Source: Mytilus californianus (lineage: Eukaryota; Mollusca; Bivalvia; Mytilida; Mytilidae). Taken from it: a DNA stretch of 64,000 nucleotides. Positions 23,861-37,018 of the stretch are shown here, one piece after another. Made by a program: the position numbers and the translations under genes. The stretch lies in NCBI RefSeq assembly GCF_021869535.1, contig NW_026262679.1:87603143-87667142 (forward strand). Direction: 5' to 3'. The notes beneath the pieces are model-generated. The model was not told where the DNA came from. It saw nothing but the letters and a program-made list of their open reading frames with translations, and did not search any database. Numbering within the stretch: the stretch's first letter is position 1; each line of letters opens with the position of its first letter.

Positions 23861-24221
23861 TAAATTTTAAATACAATTAGCAGTTCTTGCAATAGTAGGT
23901 CGACAGTGATGTTAGACGTGAAACTTGGAATATCAATGGAAAATGAGGATATATTGAATAAGGACAGAAATAAGCCTTGCAACAGCTGGCCACATCCGAA
24001 CCCCTCAACTAATTGGCACAAGAGTTTTTAATTTGCAGAGAGCGTTGATCAATGAAATCTACTCTGAAGTCGGCAATCGGTATTTACGTGTAGTTTCTAA
24101 ATTCATTTAAAGCATCTAATTTAGGTTAGATACTTTTAGCTCGCTTTAGTAACTGTGATAATTCTGTGAAACTGTATTGTTTATTGTACTTGAGTTTTTG
24201 GTATGATATTCTATACTTTCG

Positions 24222-24540
24222 CTCGCCTTGTTGGTCGAAGGAGTGTGATAGCCTCGAGAGCGGGAGGTCGTTGGTTTGAATCCCCACCGGGTCAAACAAA
24301 GACGTTAAAATTGACATATGCTGTTTCAACGCTAAACACGCGGCATTTAAGAGTAAGAGCACAGACTTTTCGGCTCGGAGTTAGAAATGTGTCCGGGTAG
24401 GATGACTTTTCTTCCTGTGAACTTACAAGTTAAAAGTCCGGCTCAGCGTGTCGTCTTGCACAAAGCAGGATTAATATTCATATTACATTTACATGTTTTC
24501 GTCCTGAATATGCAATAAATTTGCCGCTGGACGTCATCTA
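24222..24540 (+). mobile_element. tRNA-derived SINE
   Basis: The head has CTTGTTGGTCGAAGGAG and a B box GTTGGTTTGAATCCCC (24272-24287). The body contains GTCCGGGTAGGATG and AAAGTCCGGCTCAG. The tail has CTGAATATGCAATAAATTTG and GCCGCTGGACGTC, matching the reversed tail at 23795-23860. No clear target duplication was found. The small frames across it are incidental. Confidence 0.7.
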
Positions 24541-25029
24541 TTGTCATCATTTATTTTACCGTTACTAAACAGTAAAATATTTTTTTTCTACTGGTTTATA
24601 TTACATCTTCTTTAATTTCCCCCGATCGAAATTAAAAAAGGGCAGGTGATATTTTTCAACCAAACACTTGTGCCTGTTGGGATATCTTTGACGGTAAATA
24701 TTATTAAATTAAACCCGTATTTTGTAGTCATGGGGTGGTTTGGAGCTTATTATTCTGTATAGGCATCTTTCTATTACAAATGACTCTATATTGACACTTA
24801 ATGTTTTGATATGTCTGTTTCGTTGTGTTGTTGTCGCATTAATATATACCTCCTGTCGAAATAGAAATGTCGTATATCCATTGCCTGGTGTAGTGAGAGT
24901 TTTATGCTATATATACGTTAAAGAACCATTTAAATAACTCTTTGAGGGGAAAATACGATCTACGTACAAGTTATATGATTGAAATCTCTAAACAACAACA
25001 AAGGTCAGCTAAATCTTCAAATAAATAAA

Positions 25030-25780
25030 GGCAACAGTAGTATACCGCTGTTCGAAACTCATAAATCGATAGAGATAAAAACAAATCCGGGTTACAAACT
25101 AAAACTGAGGGAAACGCATCAAATATAAGAGGAGAATAACGACACAACAAAAACACAACATTAAAATGTAACACACACAGAAACGAACTATAATATAACA
25201 ATGGCCATTTTCCTGACTTGGTACAGGACATTTTAAGAACAAAATGGTGGGTTGAACCTGGTTTTGTGGCATGCCAAACCTCCCGCTTTTATGGCAACGT
25301 CAAACACAACACCAAAACGACAACATCACATGACAGGACCACAATACAAATAAATGGGAGAAAATATAGGACAAAGAAACACACGAATAATAGCTAGCAG
25401 AAGGTACGAGGCTTAAAATTCAAAACGCCAGACGTGCGTCTCGTCCACACAAGACTAACCAGTGACGCTCAGATAAAAAAAGTTTGAAAGCCAAAACAAG
25501 TACAAAGCCGAAGAGCACCGAGGACCAAAACTTCCAAAAAGTTGCGCCTAACACGGCCAGGATTTTCTGGATAAGTCGCATGACTGATTTTAAAACATTG
25601 TTTGCGCATTTTGCAAGGAAACTTAAAAATAACAAAACCGACCAGTAAGATAATATATAAAGAATAAATAATACGGCCAAAATAAGTTGAATCCTTCTAT
25701 AAATTGTTGCCAACATTTTTTTTATCCATTTTTGCTTTTGTGACAATTATACCAGATATAAAAAAAAAAAAAAAAAAAAA
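25030..25780. repeat. Cluster of mussel dispersed repeats ending in poly-A
   Basis: Blocks such as TTTTCCTGACTTGGTACAGG, TGGCATGCCAAACCTCCCGC and CCAGACGTGCGTCTCGTC are ones I associate with common Mytilus repeats (from memory, not searched). It ends with a poly-A run at about 25761-25780. The 108-aa minus-strand frame 25420-25746 runs through the repeat and is rich in hydrophobic residues by composition; I do not regard it as a gene. Confidence 0.6.
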
Positions 25781-26879
25781 TCGAAACAGCAAATTTTGTC
25801 ACCTAGACGAGACTGCCGTCGATGTACGCTTCAAGATATGAGTTGTTGCCACTCAATGAAGATTTTTTTCTGTTCTATTCCTTTTCTCCTAGTTTGGCTG
25901 GATAGGATACAATGTAACCCCTGATGTGGACCTCATCAATTATGTTATTTAATGTAAAAAAAAATAAACGCAAAGAGCGTTACATACATTTATATTGAGA
26001 TTACTTATATACAATATGTATAAATTCAAATAATATTATAGGCTGTGGCCAAATACTGCCAATTTGTTGTTGGGTTTTAACAAGCATCTGGGATAATATT
26101 GTTTTACGATGCCCTTCTTTGAAAAGATTTACAAACTCATGCAACTTCCAAAAACGTGTTCAAAATTGATTGATTTTAGTAGCATTGTGTCGCGCTTGCT
26201 TAATTTCTTTTTTATGTTTAAGAAAATTAGTATATGAAATTTAAAAAAAAATTTAAACAATTAATTTTAAGACTCTACGATATTCAAAATTTGGTCCTTT
26301 TTCAACGACTTTTGAATTTTTATCGTGTGAGTGAAACAAATATAGGGGCAATATTTTTGTATGTAATTTGGTGTACTATCCTTTTATCTCAATAAAGTGT
26401 TTATAGAAAATGTAGATTCAACATCCAAACATAAAGACTGGTATTACACTTCTGGAAAGTTTATTATCAAACTTTTAGCAGTTTGACACAAAGAGTTGAT
26501 CCTTGAAGCTGTATTGCGAAAAATAACCCTGTTTGTTTTTTATTTTTATCTTGCTGATTTTGTAATTTACTGCAAAAGAGAATAACAAATCAAATATTCT
26601 AATGTTTTCTGACCTGTTTAATGGTGCCAACAAGCTTATCATAATATTGACTTCTGAATGTCTACACAAACTAAAACATTATACAGTTCTCTCTCAAATG
26701 CTGCAGATTTATGTTTATGTTTGTGTATCCCTCAACATTCCACTCTATCACCAATAAATATATGAAGTACCTGAAAATAACTCTATATAAATTATATGCG
26801 TCCATGGTGCTTTTTCTGGATTTACCTTTACCATCAATAGGAATGCTCAAAATTATTCAACAATCCTTGAATTTATAAA

Positions 26880-27245
26880 TGCTTGACCGTTATGGAATAA
26901 CTGTTTCACAGATGATATCGCATATGTTCCTTATGTCGTAACTACAATACCCTTCCCTTTTCACGAATGTGACCTACCGAATTAGACTATTTACCGGATT
27001 TGTAATAACATAAGCAACACGACGGGTGCCACATGTGGAGCAGGATCTGCTTACCCTTCCGGAGGACCTGAGATCACCCCCAGTTTTTGGTGGGGTTCGT
27101 GTTGCTTAGTCTTTAGTTTTCTATGTTGTGTCTTGTGTACTATCATTTGTCTGTTTGTTTTTTTATTTTTGGCCATGGCGTTGTCAGTTTGTTTTCGATC
27201 TATGAGTTTGACTGTCCCTCTGGTATCTTTCGTCCCCCTTTTTTG
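26880..27245 (+). repeat. Dispersed repeat family A, longest copy
   Basis: Runs from a GTTTCACAGATGATATCGC block through ACGACGGGTGCCACATGTGG, GCAGGATCTGCTTACCC, TGGTGGGGTTCGTGTTGC and GCCATGGCGTTGTCAG to CTCTGGTATCTTTCG. Fragments elsewhere represent its 5' half (14935-15115) or 3' half (45755-45935). Confidence 0.8.
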
Positions 27246-27665
27246 ATCCTTTATAGGTCATATCCATCTTAAACATATTTTTTTTCAGGTGCAACAATAT
27301 TAAAACATTGAAAGTTAGAGATTTACATTAAATAACAATATCTGCTGATAGCATAACAAGAAAATAACTTTTAAGCGCATTTTGGAGATAAAAAGAGGTT
27401 TAAATGACCCTTCTCCTTTTGTAATATTAAAAAAATAATCACAATAAATTTAAAAATCAGGGAAATTGATAATCATGTGTAAAATGTTTATCTCCAGACA
27501 TAATATTTCGCCTGATAGAAATGATTAAAAGGAAATTTTGTAAAGAAAATTATAATGTTCTGTTTGAACTCTGAAATTGTTGTCATTTCAATAGATTTCA
27601 GGTAGATTTGAGTATTTTTACCAAATTTCTTTTGCAGTTGTAAACCACGTAATCAGAACTGCGTC

Positions 27666-29348
27666 CTAACAGAGTCCGTACAAAATAGGTCCATGATAAT
27701 TCGCAACTATGAGTTTTTCTTTCTTTACATCAAACGCGAGTGCATAAGATTGATTTATTCCGTCATCACTCCCAAGCAGCTTTCTTGCTTCTTTTCCATC
27801 CGACGACAATACGATTATGCTATTGTTACTTGCCGAAGCAATATAAACGTTCGAGTCTTTATCTACAGATATCCCCCGCGGAGAACGAACTGATTGATCT
27901 TTGTATTCCCACAACTTCTCTCCAGTCAATGAGCAGCATGTAACTGTATGGTGTAAATTATTGGTATAAAATATCTTGTCTTTGGATGTTGTTACAAAAC
28001 TCCAGTTTGATAAGGTTTCGTCTTTAATCAAAGTAGAAGAGCAATTGTCTGACACATTTACTTTCTGTATACCTGTGCCAGTATTACAGTATAATAAGTA
28101 TCCATCTCTGTAACATATATCGTAACAGTTACTGGTTGTTTTTATCCTGCTTCCAATTGTTTTTGTTAAAATGTTGATGATTTGAATTTGATTTGAATAA
28201 GGAAATGAAACAGCGACTGTCTTGTCATCGATACAAGTGACATCTAATGGGTTTGGATTTAATAAAGGTATGTCATTCTTCAAGGTTCCATCTTCCTTTA
28301 AGATCAGAAGACGTTTTTTGTCGTAGTCTACTAGGATGATGTCTTCCGTACTAGAAAAAGAACACCCTGTGACACCACTAAATTCAAATTTTCGTTTTGA
28401 CGTCATTTTGATATCATTGATAGCTATTAGTGGTGCACGATGAAAAGTTCTATTCTGTGCTTGTTTGTCTTTCTCTGTCTGCAATACTACCAATGGAGAA
28501 CTCGATGCAACAGATATTGAACCGAATGAAGTAACAGTGGACAATACGTCGGATAAATTGTCCCCAATTTTACAGTTCAAGTCTATCTTCTGTAAACTAC
28601 CGTCCTCAAATAAAGAATGCATAAATATTTCATGTTTCTTAATTTCTGTTTCAATCATTTTACTCCCAAGAAATGCTTGTAGGTCTGACGCATATTCTTT
28701 GATAGCTGACATATTAGTTTGCAATAAATCCAATGTTTCCGTATGTTCAGCCAATTTTCCCAGTAAGTCTTCTATTTGTGGTTTAACTTTCTCTTCGGCA
28801 GCATATAGATCCTGAAGTATTCTTTGTTCTAAGCTGTCAAGGTGCTCGTTAATTCTATTACGGACCTGTTTTATTTCATCGTGAAATTTCTGCCTTTGAT
28901 TCTGGATTTGAACAAGATTTTGTTTCCGATCTTTAACAACTCTATAGATATTCATTTTGATATCTTTCAGATTCTGATCAAGACTTTCAAATAAGACTGA
29001 AGTCTTTGCTGTTTGTATGACATTCTCAAGCGATAATATCCCCACACAGTTAGCATGGTTGGATTGAATACACAGTGGACAACAGAGACTTTCATGTTGC
29101 GGACAATAATTCTTGAATTTTCTGTCATGCTGTGAACAGTATGGTGATATATTAGCTATCGAGGGAGGTAATTGTTTATAATTGTCGACAGATATAACAT
29201 CATGGTTACGTAAGGCTTTCGATGCATTGTGATATTTCAGACATTGGAAGCACAGTCCTTCATCACATTCAGGGCACCAGTAGTCAGCATTTGTTGTCGT
29301 GTGCTGAGAGTTACAAACACCACATGAAACTGTGCTGGATGATGCCAT
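27666..29348 (-). CDS. TRIM-like B-box / coiled-coil / NHL protein, 560 aa
   Basis: The N-terminus has a B-box-1-type zinc site (Cys9, Cys12, Cys25, Cys28, Cys33, Cys36, then His40 and His49) and a B-box 2 (Cys71, His74, Cys82, His85, Cys90, Cys93, His98). A long charged coiled coil follows (about 115-235), then a beta-propeller-like C-terminus (about 300-558) with NHL-type repeats such as SPRGISVDKDSNVYIASA and YALAFDVKKEKLIVANY. No RING precedes the B-boxes, so ubiquitin ligase activity cannot be assumed. Similar RING-less proteins are expanded in bivalves, where immune and RNA-related roles have been proposed; the role here is unknown. The coding part is a single exon. TTTTCAG about 15 bases before the ATG looks like a splice acceptor, implying a 5' UTR exon upstream. 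A frameshifted paralogue lies at 49737-51418. Confidence 0.92.
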   Translation of the reverse strand: MASSSTVSCGVCNSQHTTTNADYWCPECDEGLCFQCLKYHNASKALRNHDVISVDNYKQLPPSIANISPYCSQHDRKFKNYCPQHESLCCPLCIQSNHANCVGILSLENVIQTAKTSVLFESLDQNLKDIKMNIYRVVKDRKQNLVQIQNQRQKFHDEIKQVRNRINEHLDSLEQRILQDLYAAEEKVKPQIEDLLGKLAEHTETLDLLQTNMSAIKEYASDLQAFLGSKMIETEIKKHEIFMHSLFEDGSLQKIDLNCKIGDNLSDVLSTVTSFGSISVASSSPLVVLQTEKDKQAQNRTFHRAPLIAINDIKMTSKRKFEFSGVTGCSFSSTEDIILVDYDKKRLLILKEDGTLKNDIPLLNPNPLDVTCIDDKTVAVSFPYSNQIQIINILTKTIGSRIKTTSNCYDICYRDGYLLYCNTGTGIQKVNVSDNCSSTLIKDETLSNWSFVTTSKDKIFYTNNLHHTVTCCSLTGEKLWEYKDQSVRSPRGISVDKDSNVYIASASNNSIIVLSSDGKEARKLLGSDDGINQSYALAFDVKKEKLIVANYHGPILYGLC

Positions 29349-29629
29349 TTAAGTTTTGCTCTACTGAAAATATGAAAAATTCCATTATTCAAATTGTAAT
29401 TGCAATTTGCTTCAACAAGGATTTGTATAGTTAGTATACACATCCATTGTTTATCGTGGTTGATTTATATATCACAGGGGTCAAATATTTCGGCCATGTT
29501 ATTTTATTTATAGATCTTATTGTGCTGATTATATTTTCTATTTCCAAGTTTACTTCATCTATTATAACTTCGAGAAAAGAAACATAAAATGGGTTAAAAT
29601 TGTCTTTCAAGTGACATAATCACTTTAAG

Positions 29630-29850
29630 TGGTCAAACGAGAGACCAAAGATACCAAAGGGACATTAAAACTCGGAATTCGAAAATAAACTGACAACGCC
29701 GTAGCAAAAAGGGAAGACTAAAAGACAAACAGTATAGTAGACTACATGATCAGCACGAACCCAACCAAAAAACCGGGAGTGATCCCAGGTACTCCGGATG
29801 GGCGAGCAGATCCTGCTCCACATGTGGCACCCGTATGACCATGAATAATA
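29630..29850 (-). repeat. Dispersed repeat family A inside copy 2
   Basis: The reverse complement shows GTGCCACATGTGGAGCAGG, a GGTTGGGTTCGTGC block and CTTTGGTATCTTTGG. Same orientation and insertion point as 55088-55325. Confidence 0.8.
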
Positions 29851-31423
29851 ATTTGAAGATATTTTTTGTCGGTCATTTCTGCTATTATAAAAGTTTCTCT
29901 ATATCGATTACAATTTTCAAGATAAAGACCAATACTGTAAAATTTGCTGAAAATGTAAAATTTCCGGGGTAATAACTCCAATGTCTCAATTTTCTAAAAC
30001 GTTAAATTTGACCTAGGGAGACTTTCCAGCTGACAACTTTTATCAAGTCAGTTTTACCGTAACTGCTGTAATTTTTAAATATAAACATTTGTGCCAGGTG
30101 AGCTAATGAAAAACCGGACAAATACATGATCTAATAAAAACACAACAAAATGACAACAGTTAACTCACACTTCTCAGAAACCAATGTAGATTGAGCAACA
30201 AGAGCCTCAACAAGCTGTGATTGAATTCAGGTGTTCTGGATAACTAGGTGTGTGAAATATTAAAGCTATTACAGGCAAATTGAAAGTATTTGTTTTATGA
30301 TATTTTACCTGATTAAATGAATGATATCAAGAACAAGGAAGGTTAAAAGTATAAATAGATATGTGACGACAGACTACACGTGACTCTTACCGGATATTAT
30401 AGTATTGATAAATTGATATTTAAGAGATGAAATATGTTCAATTTAAGTGATATTTATCATGCATAAAGGTTAATCCAGAAGCATTGGGGAATAAAAATAG
30501 ATGACTTTTAAATTACTATAACACAAATGAAATACTAGTACACACTTCATATTTTAAGGCAACACTCAAATGCGAAAATGAAAATGCCCCCCCCCCCCCC
30601 CCCCCCCTCCGCCCCACCTCCCAAACAACAACGACAACAACAACAAAAAAAGAATCTAGGAGACATTCCTGTCATCAAACAGACAAAAACGGTGAATATT
30701 TGAGTACACCGATGTCGTCAACATGTCAGTGGCAAAGCAACTACTTGGCTAATGAAACCACCCGCTTACAAACGCACAGCTGTATCGATCCGATGTTCAA
30801 GAATATATGATTACTACCATTACTGTATTTCTAATCATTGTTTACGTCCGGATTTTGTCAGATCAGAAATCTACTGACCTAAACTTGGTGCAAGGATGCG
30901 CTCATACTGAACAAGCTTCTGTATTCACAAGTGAATGACAACTTCATCACACTCTGGCCTATTTTTTACGCTTCATTTATTAATGAGTTTATATTTGTAA
31001 ATTCAAGTCATAATACTAAATATAAAAGTAAAAAAAAAAAGATGTGGTATGATTGCCAATGAGACAACAAAGTCGCCTACAATCATATAAATTGGTTCAA
31101 GGATTCCACAGTCTTGATCGACTTATTTCAAGTTTAAAGCCAGTTCAGATCTCTTCATATTACACATTGCACATCATCTAGCGGTATGAAATCCAATACA
31201 CAGCTAATGAAACGTTTTGTTTATTTTTCAGAAATATCTTTTATAAACACAAAAGGAAAAAAGATAAGATAAGGGAAATGAGACAGCAACTCATCGACAC
31301 AAACATTCAATGCACAGAGTAATTACGAAAAATGTTAGATGCGTACATCTATAATTCTAACCGGGACTCTGATTCACTGCAATCGCAAGGTTGAGATCTG
31401 GCGAGAATCCCAAACTGTTTCCT

Positions 31424-31572
31424 TCAGTAACATGTACTTGTGAATGTTTACTTCAGTAATATGTACTTGTGAATGTTTACTTCAGTGACATGTACTTGTG
31501 AATGTTTACTTCAGTGACATGTACTTGTGAATGTTTACTTCAGTGACATGCACTTGTGAATGTTTACTTGCC
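31424..31572. repeat. Minisatellite, about 29-bp unit, five copies
   Basis: Units of ACTTCAGTGACATGTACTTG plus TGAATGTTT repeat five times with few changes. Two to three diverged units occur at 7225-7300 in copy 1, so the array has expanded in copy 2. Confidence 0.9.
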
Positions 31573-31575
31573 ACC

Positions 31576-33398
31576 CCCCTTTGCATGTTTTTAATCAACT
31601 ACACATTTTGATAAAACTTCTTTATCAATTTTATCACTGATTTGAATATTTACTATATATTGCTCCATCAGTGAGGATCTACAGGGTGTGTCAAGACATA
31701 ATTATATGGATTGTAAGGACTATGAACACACTATATACATAATTAAGTAAACAAGCTTATGATGAAGGTTTGTGTAAACAGATATGGGAAGTCTCTGAGA
31801 GGTTAACCGAATCAAAATGACAGTAGGAAAGTATCATTGTGTATGGGTTTGTAGTATTGCTCAATGTAACATTCATGTCAAAATTTTTATATCAGGTTGT
31901 GAAATTTACAAAAATCAAATGTGCCTTTATCTTACGTTATTTAAATAAAAGGTTAGAGCTTGCCATACAATGTGGATAATTGACCATCATTGATAACAGA
32001 GGTCTAGATGTTTATTTTGGTCATTTTTTGTTGTTCGTGCACTGTCTTGTTAATATTTACTGGACATCTCATTTTAATCATGTGATGGAACAGGACTTAA
32101 GAATTGAGAAAGAATCAGAATTTCAAATGTTTTTTTGCATGAAGAATTTGCAAACCATGTAAAATAAAGTAAAGAAGATGAGGAATACATGAATTATAGA
32201 AATGGCAGACTATTTTTAGTCCATCATCCGCAAAGAAATTTTATGATTTTATACACAGTTGCTACAGCAACGGACAAATTGACTATAGTTGATGACAAGG
32301 TATGAATTCACTATACAAGAATAATTCTGTGCTTTACAAACTAAGAAAGAAAGAGGTACGATAGGAACCAATATCTGGTCTGGCCTTGGCATAATTACTC
32401 AAGCCTTTCAAAATTATGTATATTCTATTGATAAATGAATATGAATAAGTTAATGTAACCAGGACACTAAGGTGCAGAAAATCACAGGTAGCATCACTAT
32501 GATGTTATAAACATGTTGAAATTGACATATTTGACCTTAAATTGGTTTTTTACACATATTTTTGAAATTCAAATTGAAAAATGAAAGCCAAAGCCTTACC
32601 CAGAAAGATATTTTACTCACATCAAAATATACCTTAATATTACTGACAAGATCAGAAAATGAGGCTATGTTGGCAGTTTTTCATTTTTGCATTAAATACA
32701 ATTCTAACATTTGTTATAATTTTAAAAACTTAAATAAATCTTCACAATTTTTATGGCTCTTGACCCAAGAAAACGTATCGCTTATGGAAAAAATGGGCTG
32801 TTACATTGGTGAATGTTTTGATTTAAGGAGATCAGGTATGGATATTGACATAAAGTCCAGTAAATAATTTGAAAATGAATGCATATAACGTAATTTTATT
32901 CTTTTATTCACAATATATATATTGTTGATGGCTCTGATTCTGACCAATGCTAATATGCTAAATATATATTTACATGTACACTGTGATGTTTATTGTTGTA
33001 ATTACCAATTATGTCAATCAATTGTATCTGATTTTATGCCCTTTATGGGCCCTGTAATTTGGGAAATTAAAATATTCTTTTCTATTCTATTCTGTACCAT
33101 ACTGGTCAGTTTGATTAGACAATATTTACTGGAAATTTTATTCTTGGTCCATTATTTGGACTTTTGTACCATTTCACTTTGAAGATTTCATATGCAAAAT
33201 ATGGCCTTAACACACCTACTGCAAATTATTTTAGTAATCAGTTTTGTAGCTTTTCCAGGGTTACCTTTTAGACAATAATAAATCTCTTTGATACTTATTT
33301 TGAATTTGATTTTGCATTTAACAGTATTATGTCATCTTAATGTGTGAACATGAAATCCATGACAAATGAATCTAGATTTTGTTTTAAAAGATTTTAAG
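31576..33398. other. No gene seen; AT-rich
   Basis: Open frames reach only about 100 aa (32562-32867) and show no recognisable domain, signal peptide or splice-supported extension. No structured repeat was seen. Confidence 0.5.
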
Positions 33399-33510
33399 TG
33401 TTGACTCTTTTGTAAAGAGATTATATCTATTGGCTCTTTTGCAAAGATATTTTATATATTGGTTCTTTTGTATAGAGATTTTAACTATTAGCTCTTTGAA
33501 GTGTTTCAAG
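33399..33510. repeat. Short minisatellite (GGCTCTTTTGCAAAGA type)
   Basis: About four diverged units of 35-39 bp, each with CTCTTTTGNAAAGAGAT-like sequence and a TTTATATATTGG-like half. Confidence 0.65.
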
Positions 33511-34221
33511 CCTCAATGTATTTTTTGAAATGATTGTTATTATATGTTTACTGTGATTTTGTGTTAGCTTAAATTTTTGAGTTTCAATTTTATGATTTAT
33601 TATGATTCTAATATTAATTTTGTTTATCTACTATGTTGTTTTATATATATATGAATTATTATATTATATTATTGCTGTTTTAGAGCATTTGTTAGGTTTA
33701 TACAGATGCATTCCATTTAAGCTGATTCAGCAGTTATTTCTGTAGGTTGTTCCTTAAAATATTGTTTATGTAATCAAAAGAATTATGAAATTTTGGATAG
33801 TTACACTTCTATGAGATGTTTTATCTTCAATTCTAAGAAATGCCACATTTGAATTGTTTAAAATCAAAAAGATTGCACTTTTCAATTTTTTATTCTTTTG
33901 ACAGTGAAATATAATGCAAGTGATCAGCAACTCCATGCATTTAATAGCCATAAAATTTACTGTAAATTCAGAAATTATTGCGTGCATTTATTATTGCTAT
34001 TTTTGAAGAATGGACAAGAATGTGAGATTATTAATTGTGATTTCAGAAAAATCTGCATACACGTGCTGTTATTCACCTTAATTAATAAAAACCTCATAAT
34101 ATTTTTTTAATTTACAGTATTGAATTAGCATACATCTCTCTCATTATTTTCAAACTATTTTTTTTCTGTACTGACATATAATTTATTTTTTTCACATTTT
34201 TAGAATTTTTCCAGATATGAT

Positions 34222-34994
34222 TTAAGGATGTATTCTTCTGACGTTTCAGTCTCGTTGAAATCTCGATCTGGAATTATTTCCAAAACATGTGATACAAGTG
34301 GAAAATATCAATGAAATCAAAAAATATTATAATCAAACTTAACTCTGTGAAAAAATTGTGTATTTACAATAAGTAGTTTTTGAGTAATAAAATTTTCAAA
34401 TTTTATAACCAATCAAGTCAGTCTCATTAGCCAAAATGTTGAGAAAATGGGTGAGGGGTACAAGAAATGATTTTACCAGATACATGTACATCCCATATCA
34501 ATTTTTCTTTTCAAATTTCTTAAATATGTATTTTTTCAATCATTTATAACAAAGAAGTTGAAATAATATGCTTTTTGTTCTTAAAAAATAGAAAAATCCC
34601 AAGTTTACAAAATTGACAACATGGTAAATTTGACCCGAAAAAGCAACAAAATTTTATAAAACTTTCTTATATTAACACCTACCCATAGTTTTTTTAAGTT
34701 AAATTTATTTAGATTGGTCCACTTTATCTTTAGTGAAAGGATGAAAAAAAGTTTAATTGTGAAACTGTGATTTTTTTCATGATAATAGACCAAAAATGGG
34801 TAAAAATTGATATAAAATGGGAAAATCATCAAAATTGGGTACATTCAAATGGCTGTAGCAAAAAAAGAAGTGCACCACCATATGATTTTTTCTTCACCAA
34901 TTATTTTTTTACAGTCATATAAACCCAAAAATCAGGTTAAGAAAAAAAGTTTAATTCTAGAAATGTTTGGCTCTTCAGAGGTGTACATCCTTAA
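34222..34994. mobile_element. TTAA-ended MITE (about 770 bp)
   Basis: Left end TTAAGGATGTATTCTTCTGA; right end TCAGAGGTGTACATCC followed by TTAA (34991-34994). The inverted ends match over about 20 bp and both lie at TTAA, as with piggyBac-type target duplication. The interior is AT-rich and non-coding. Superfamily is inferred only from the TTAA. Confidence 0.65.
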
Positions 34995-36939
34995 GAGGCT
35001 TGAAATATGTTTCTTTTAAAATAAAGATTTTATGTCAGATTAGTGAAAGTCAAAAATTGACAATCAAGATACTGAAAATTCAATCAAGTCACAGAACGAA
35101 GGATTTTGATGGTATGGTTGATACTGTGGATTTCTTATTATTTGTGAAATATCAATCTTCGTAATTTCTTGGGTATAGGTGAAGGACAGATTTAAAAGTT
35201 CAATGAAGTACAAGTTTTCCATAGGCTTGTTTGTAGCATTTGGCAAAACCACGAAATCAAATATTCATGTAAATACAATGTTTCCTCAATCCACGAAAAC
35301 TGGGACCCATGAAAATAAAAGAATCAACAGTAATCCTTTTTTTTTTTTTTTTTTTTTTAGATAGTACAAATATGATGTTATAAAACATGAAAATCTTAGT
35401 GATTTTTTGATAGGGTATTGAAGCTTTTATTTAAATATTTTTTTGGTATATAAAGATTTTTATTGGTCCTTCAGTGGAATCTTAAGTGCTGTGTGATATC
35501 ACAAAATTTAGCCTAGTTGCCAATATATTGCATTATACGTCTCTGGTTCTGGTTAGATGACCTTGTTGCCAAAATTAAAAAACAGTGGATGAAATTAATT
35601 TGCTTTAAATAATGGAATGATAAAGCGATCATTATGTATAACATGAACATAAAAAAATCTTATCACTCATTCCGAAATTTTTGTTGTTGTAACTTCCTCA
35701 TATCAATATTTTAAGAAGAAAATTAAGATATATTTATTTTGTGATTGTGCACTATTGAAAATTTTTGGATATTGATAAAAAGTTTTAATTTATCATTCCA
35801 ATTTGAAAAGTGATTTTTTTTTAAAGTTTTGTTAACAATGTTATTTCCATCTCTTCTGACCTGTGAATATATGTGATTTCTTTGGCATGACATTAAGATT
35901 AAGCATATGGTTGATGATGTTTTTATATACTATCATAGAAATATATCTAGTCTATTGAATATTGTAAATTTTAAATAAAATCTCTTATATGGCATTGTTT
36001 TACTATTGCAAACCTTTCCACATGATCATGATCAACATACACATGTAATTTGGAAACGAGAAATATGTAGATTTTTCATGGATTTACATTAAGGAAATGA
36101 GTTATAGAATACACCTTATATTATTTTACATTCAAAGATACAGCTGATCAACCAACATGGCTTTGAGTACTACAAATGCAGCAAAGAGCTAAACCATGCA
36201 AAAAAATCACCAATGGAGCTCGAGGCTGACATTAACTATTTGCAAATTATCTTGATGACTTATCTATAATTTCATCAAGAATAATGGAACTTTATATGTA
36301 GGATAGACCATTCCTTGAAACCTGACCTTGACCTCATGTTTATGTTCTAGTGGTCGGTTAGTTTTTATCATACAATAAGGTCTGTTCCTATGGAACTATA
36401 GTTATTATACATTAGAGCAGTATCATGTTAACTATTTTATTCGTGTTTAATTTGTTTCTTCCTTTTTATTACTTGAAGCTTTAACTTGACAATCATTTAA
36501 AAATATTGGCCTGCCATGTGGTAACTGAGGTACCATTATTTTTTAGTAGGTCGCATATGTTTCTTAACATGACAAAAAAGAAATTAAAACAAAAAAAATC
36601 ATTTCTATTTGGGGAAATTACCTCTCCAAATCAAGGTATCATTTAATAAACTGTACAAAAATATGTTTGCACATGTTCATGAGCAAGTCTTCCAAACAAA
36701 ACATTATCATTATTAGTTCAGTGAAGCTTTGATCAAATAAAATAAATAGGTGAAGAAGCCTACCACCATATTGCTGCAAATATTTGACTCTGTAAAAAAT
36801 GTATAAATGAAGAACGTTTCTAACAATATCTTCCCAATTGAATGTTTTTTTGTTAGATACTCAATAACTAATATACACGAATACTTGATTGAAGCTGTAA
36901 ATATAAAGAAATTGTATACAGCAAAGGTGCAATAAAATA

Positions 36940-36942
<3 letters not shown>
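34995..36942. other. No gene seen; AT-rich with poly-T run
   Basis: A poly-T run lies at about 35338-35359. No recognisable coding sequence or repeat structure was found. Confidence 0.5.

Positions 36943-37018
<76 letters not shown>

Larger units (their letters stand above)
26090..29476. repeat. Segmental duplication, copy 1 (compact)
   Basis: Blocks match the second copy in the same order: 26100-26330 with 40760-40990, 26765-26880 with 42648-42770, 27240-27660 with 49310-49735, the TRIM-like gene, and 29349-29476 with 51419-51545. Homology stops abruptly at 29476/51545. Confidence 0.85.
29477..31575. repeat. Long dispersed repeat, copy 2
   Basis: Starts abruptly where the gene duplication ends. 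The first part (29477-30030) contains the motif with GGTCAAATATTTCGG and AATAACTCC that is tandemly repeated in copy 3. A family-A element sits inside (29630-29850), at the same place as in copy 3 (55088-55325), so it pre-dates their separation. A poly-C tract lies near 30587-30606, and a family-M fragment at 31035-31073. Confidence 0.8.

Noticed and set aside
25420-25746. 108-aa hydrophobic reading frame on the minus strand
   Set aside because: It runs through blocks I recognise as common mussel repeats, up to the edge of a poly-A run. The hydrophobicity comes from AT-rich composition.
28465-28815. 116-aa plus-strand frame
   Set aside because: Antisense of the intact TRIM-like coding sequence.
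33766-34110. Overlapping 70-aa frames on both strands
   Set aside because: No domain, signal or conservation cue; composition is that of the AT-rich background.
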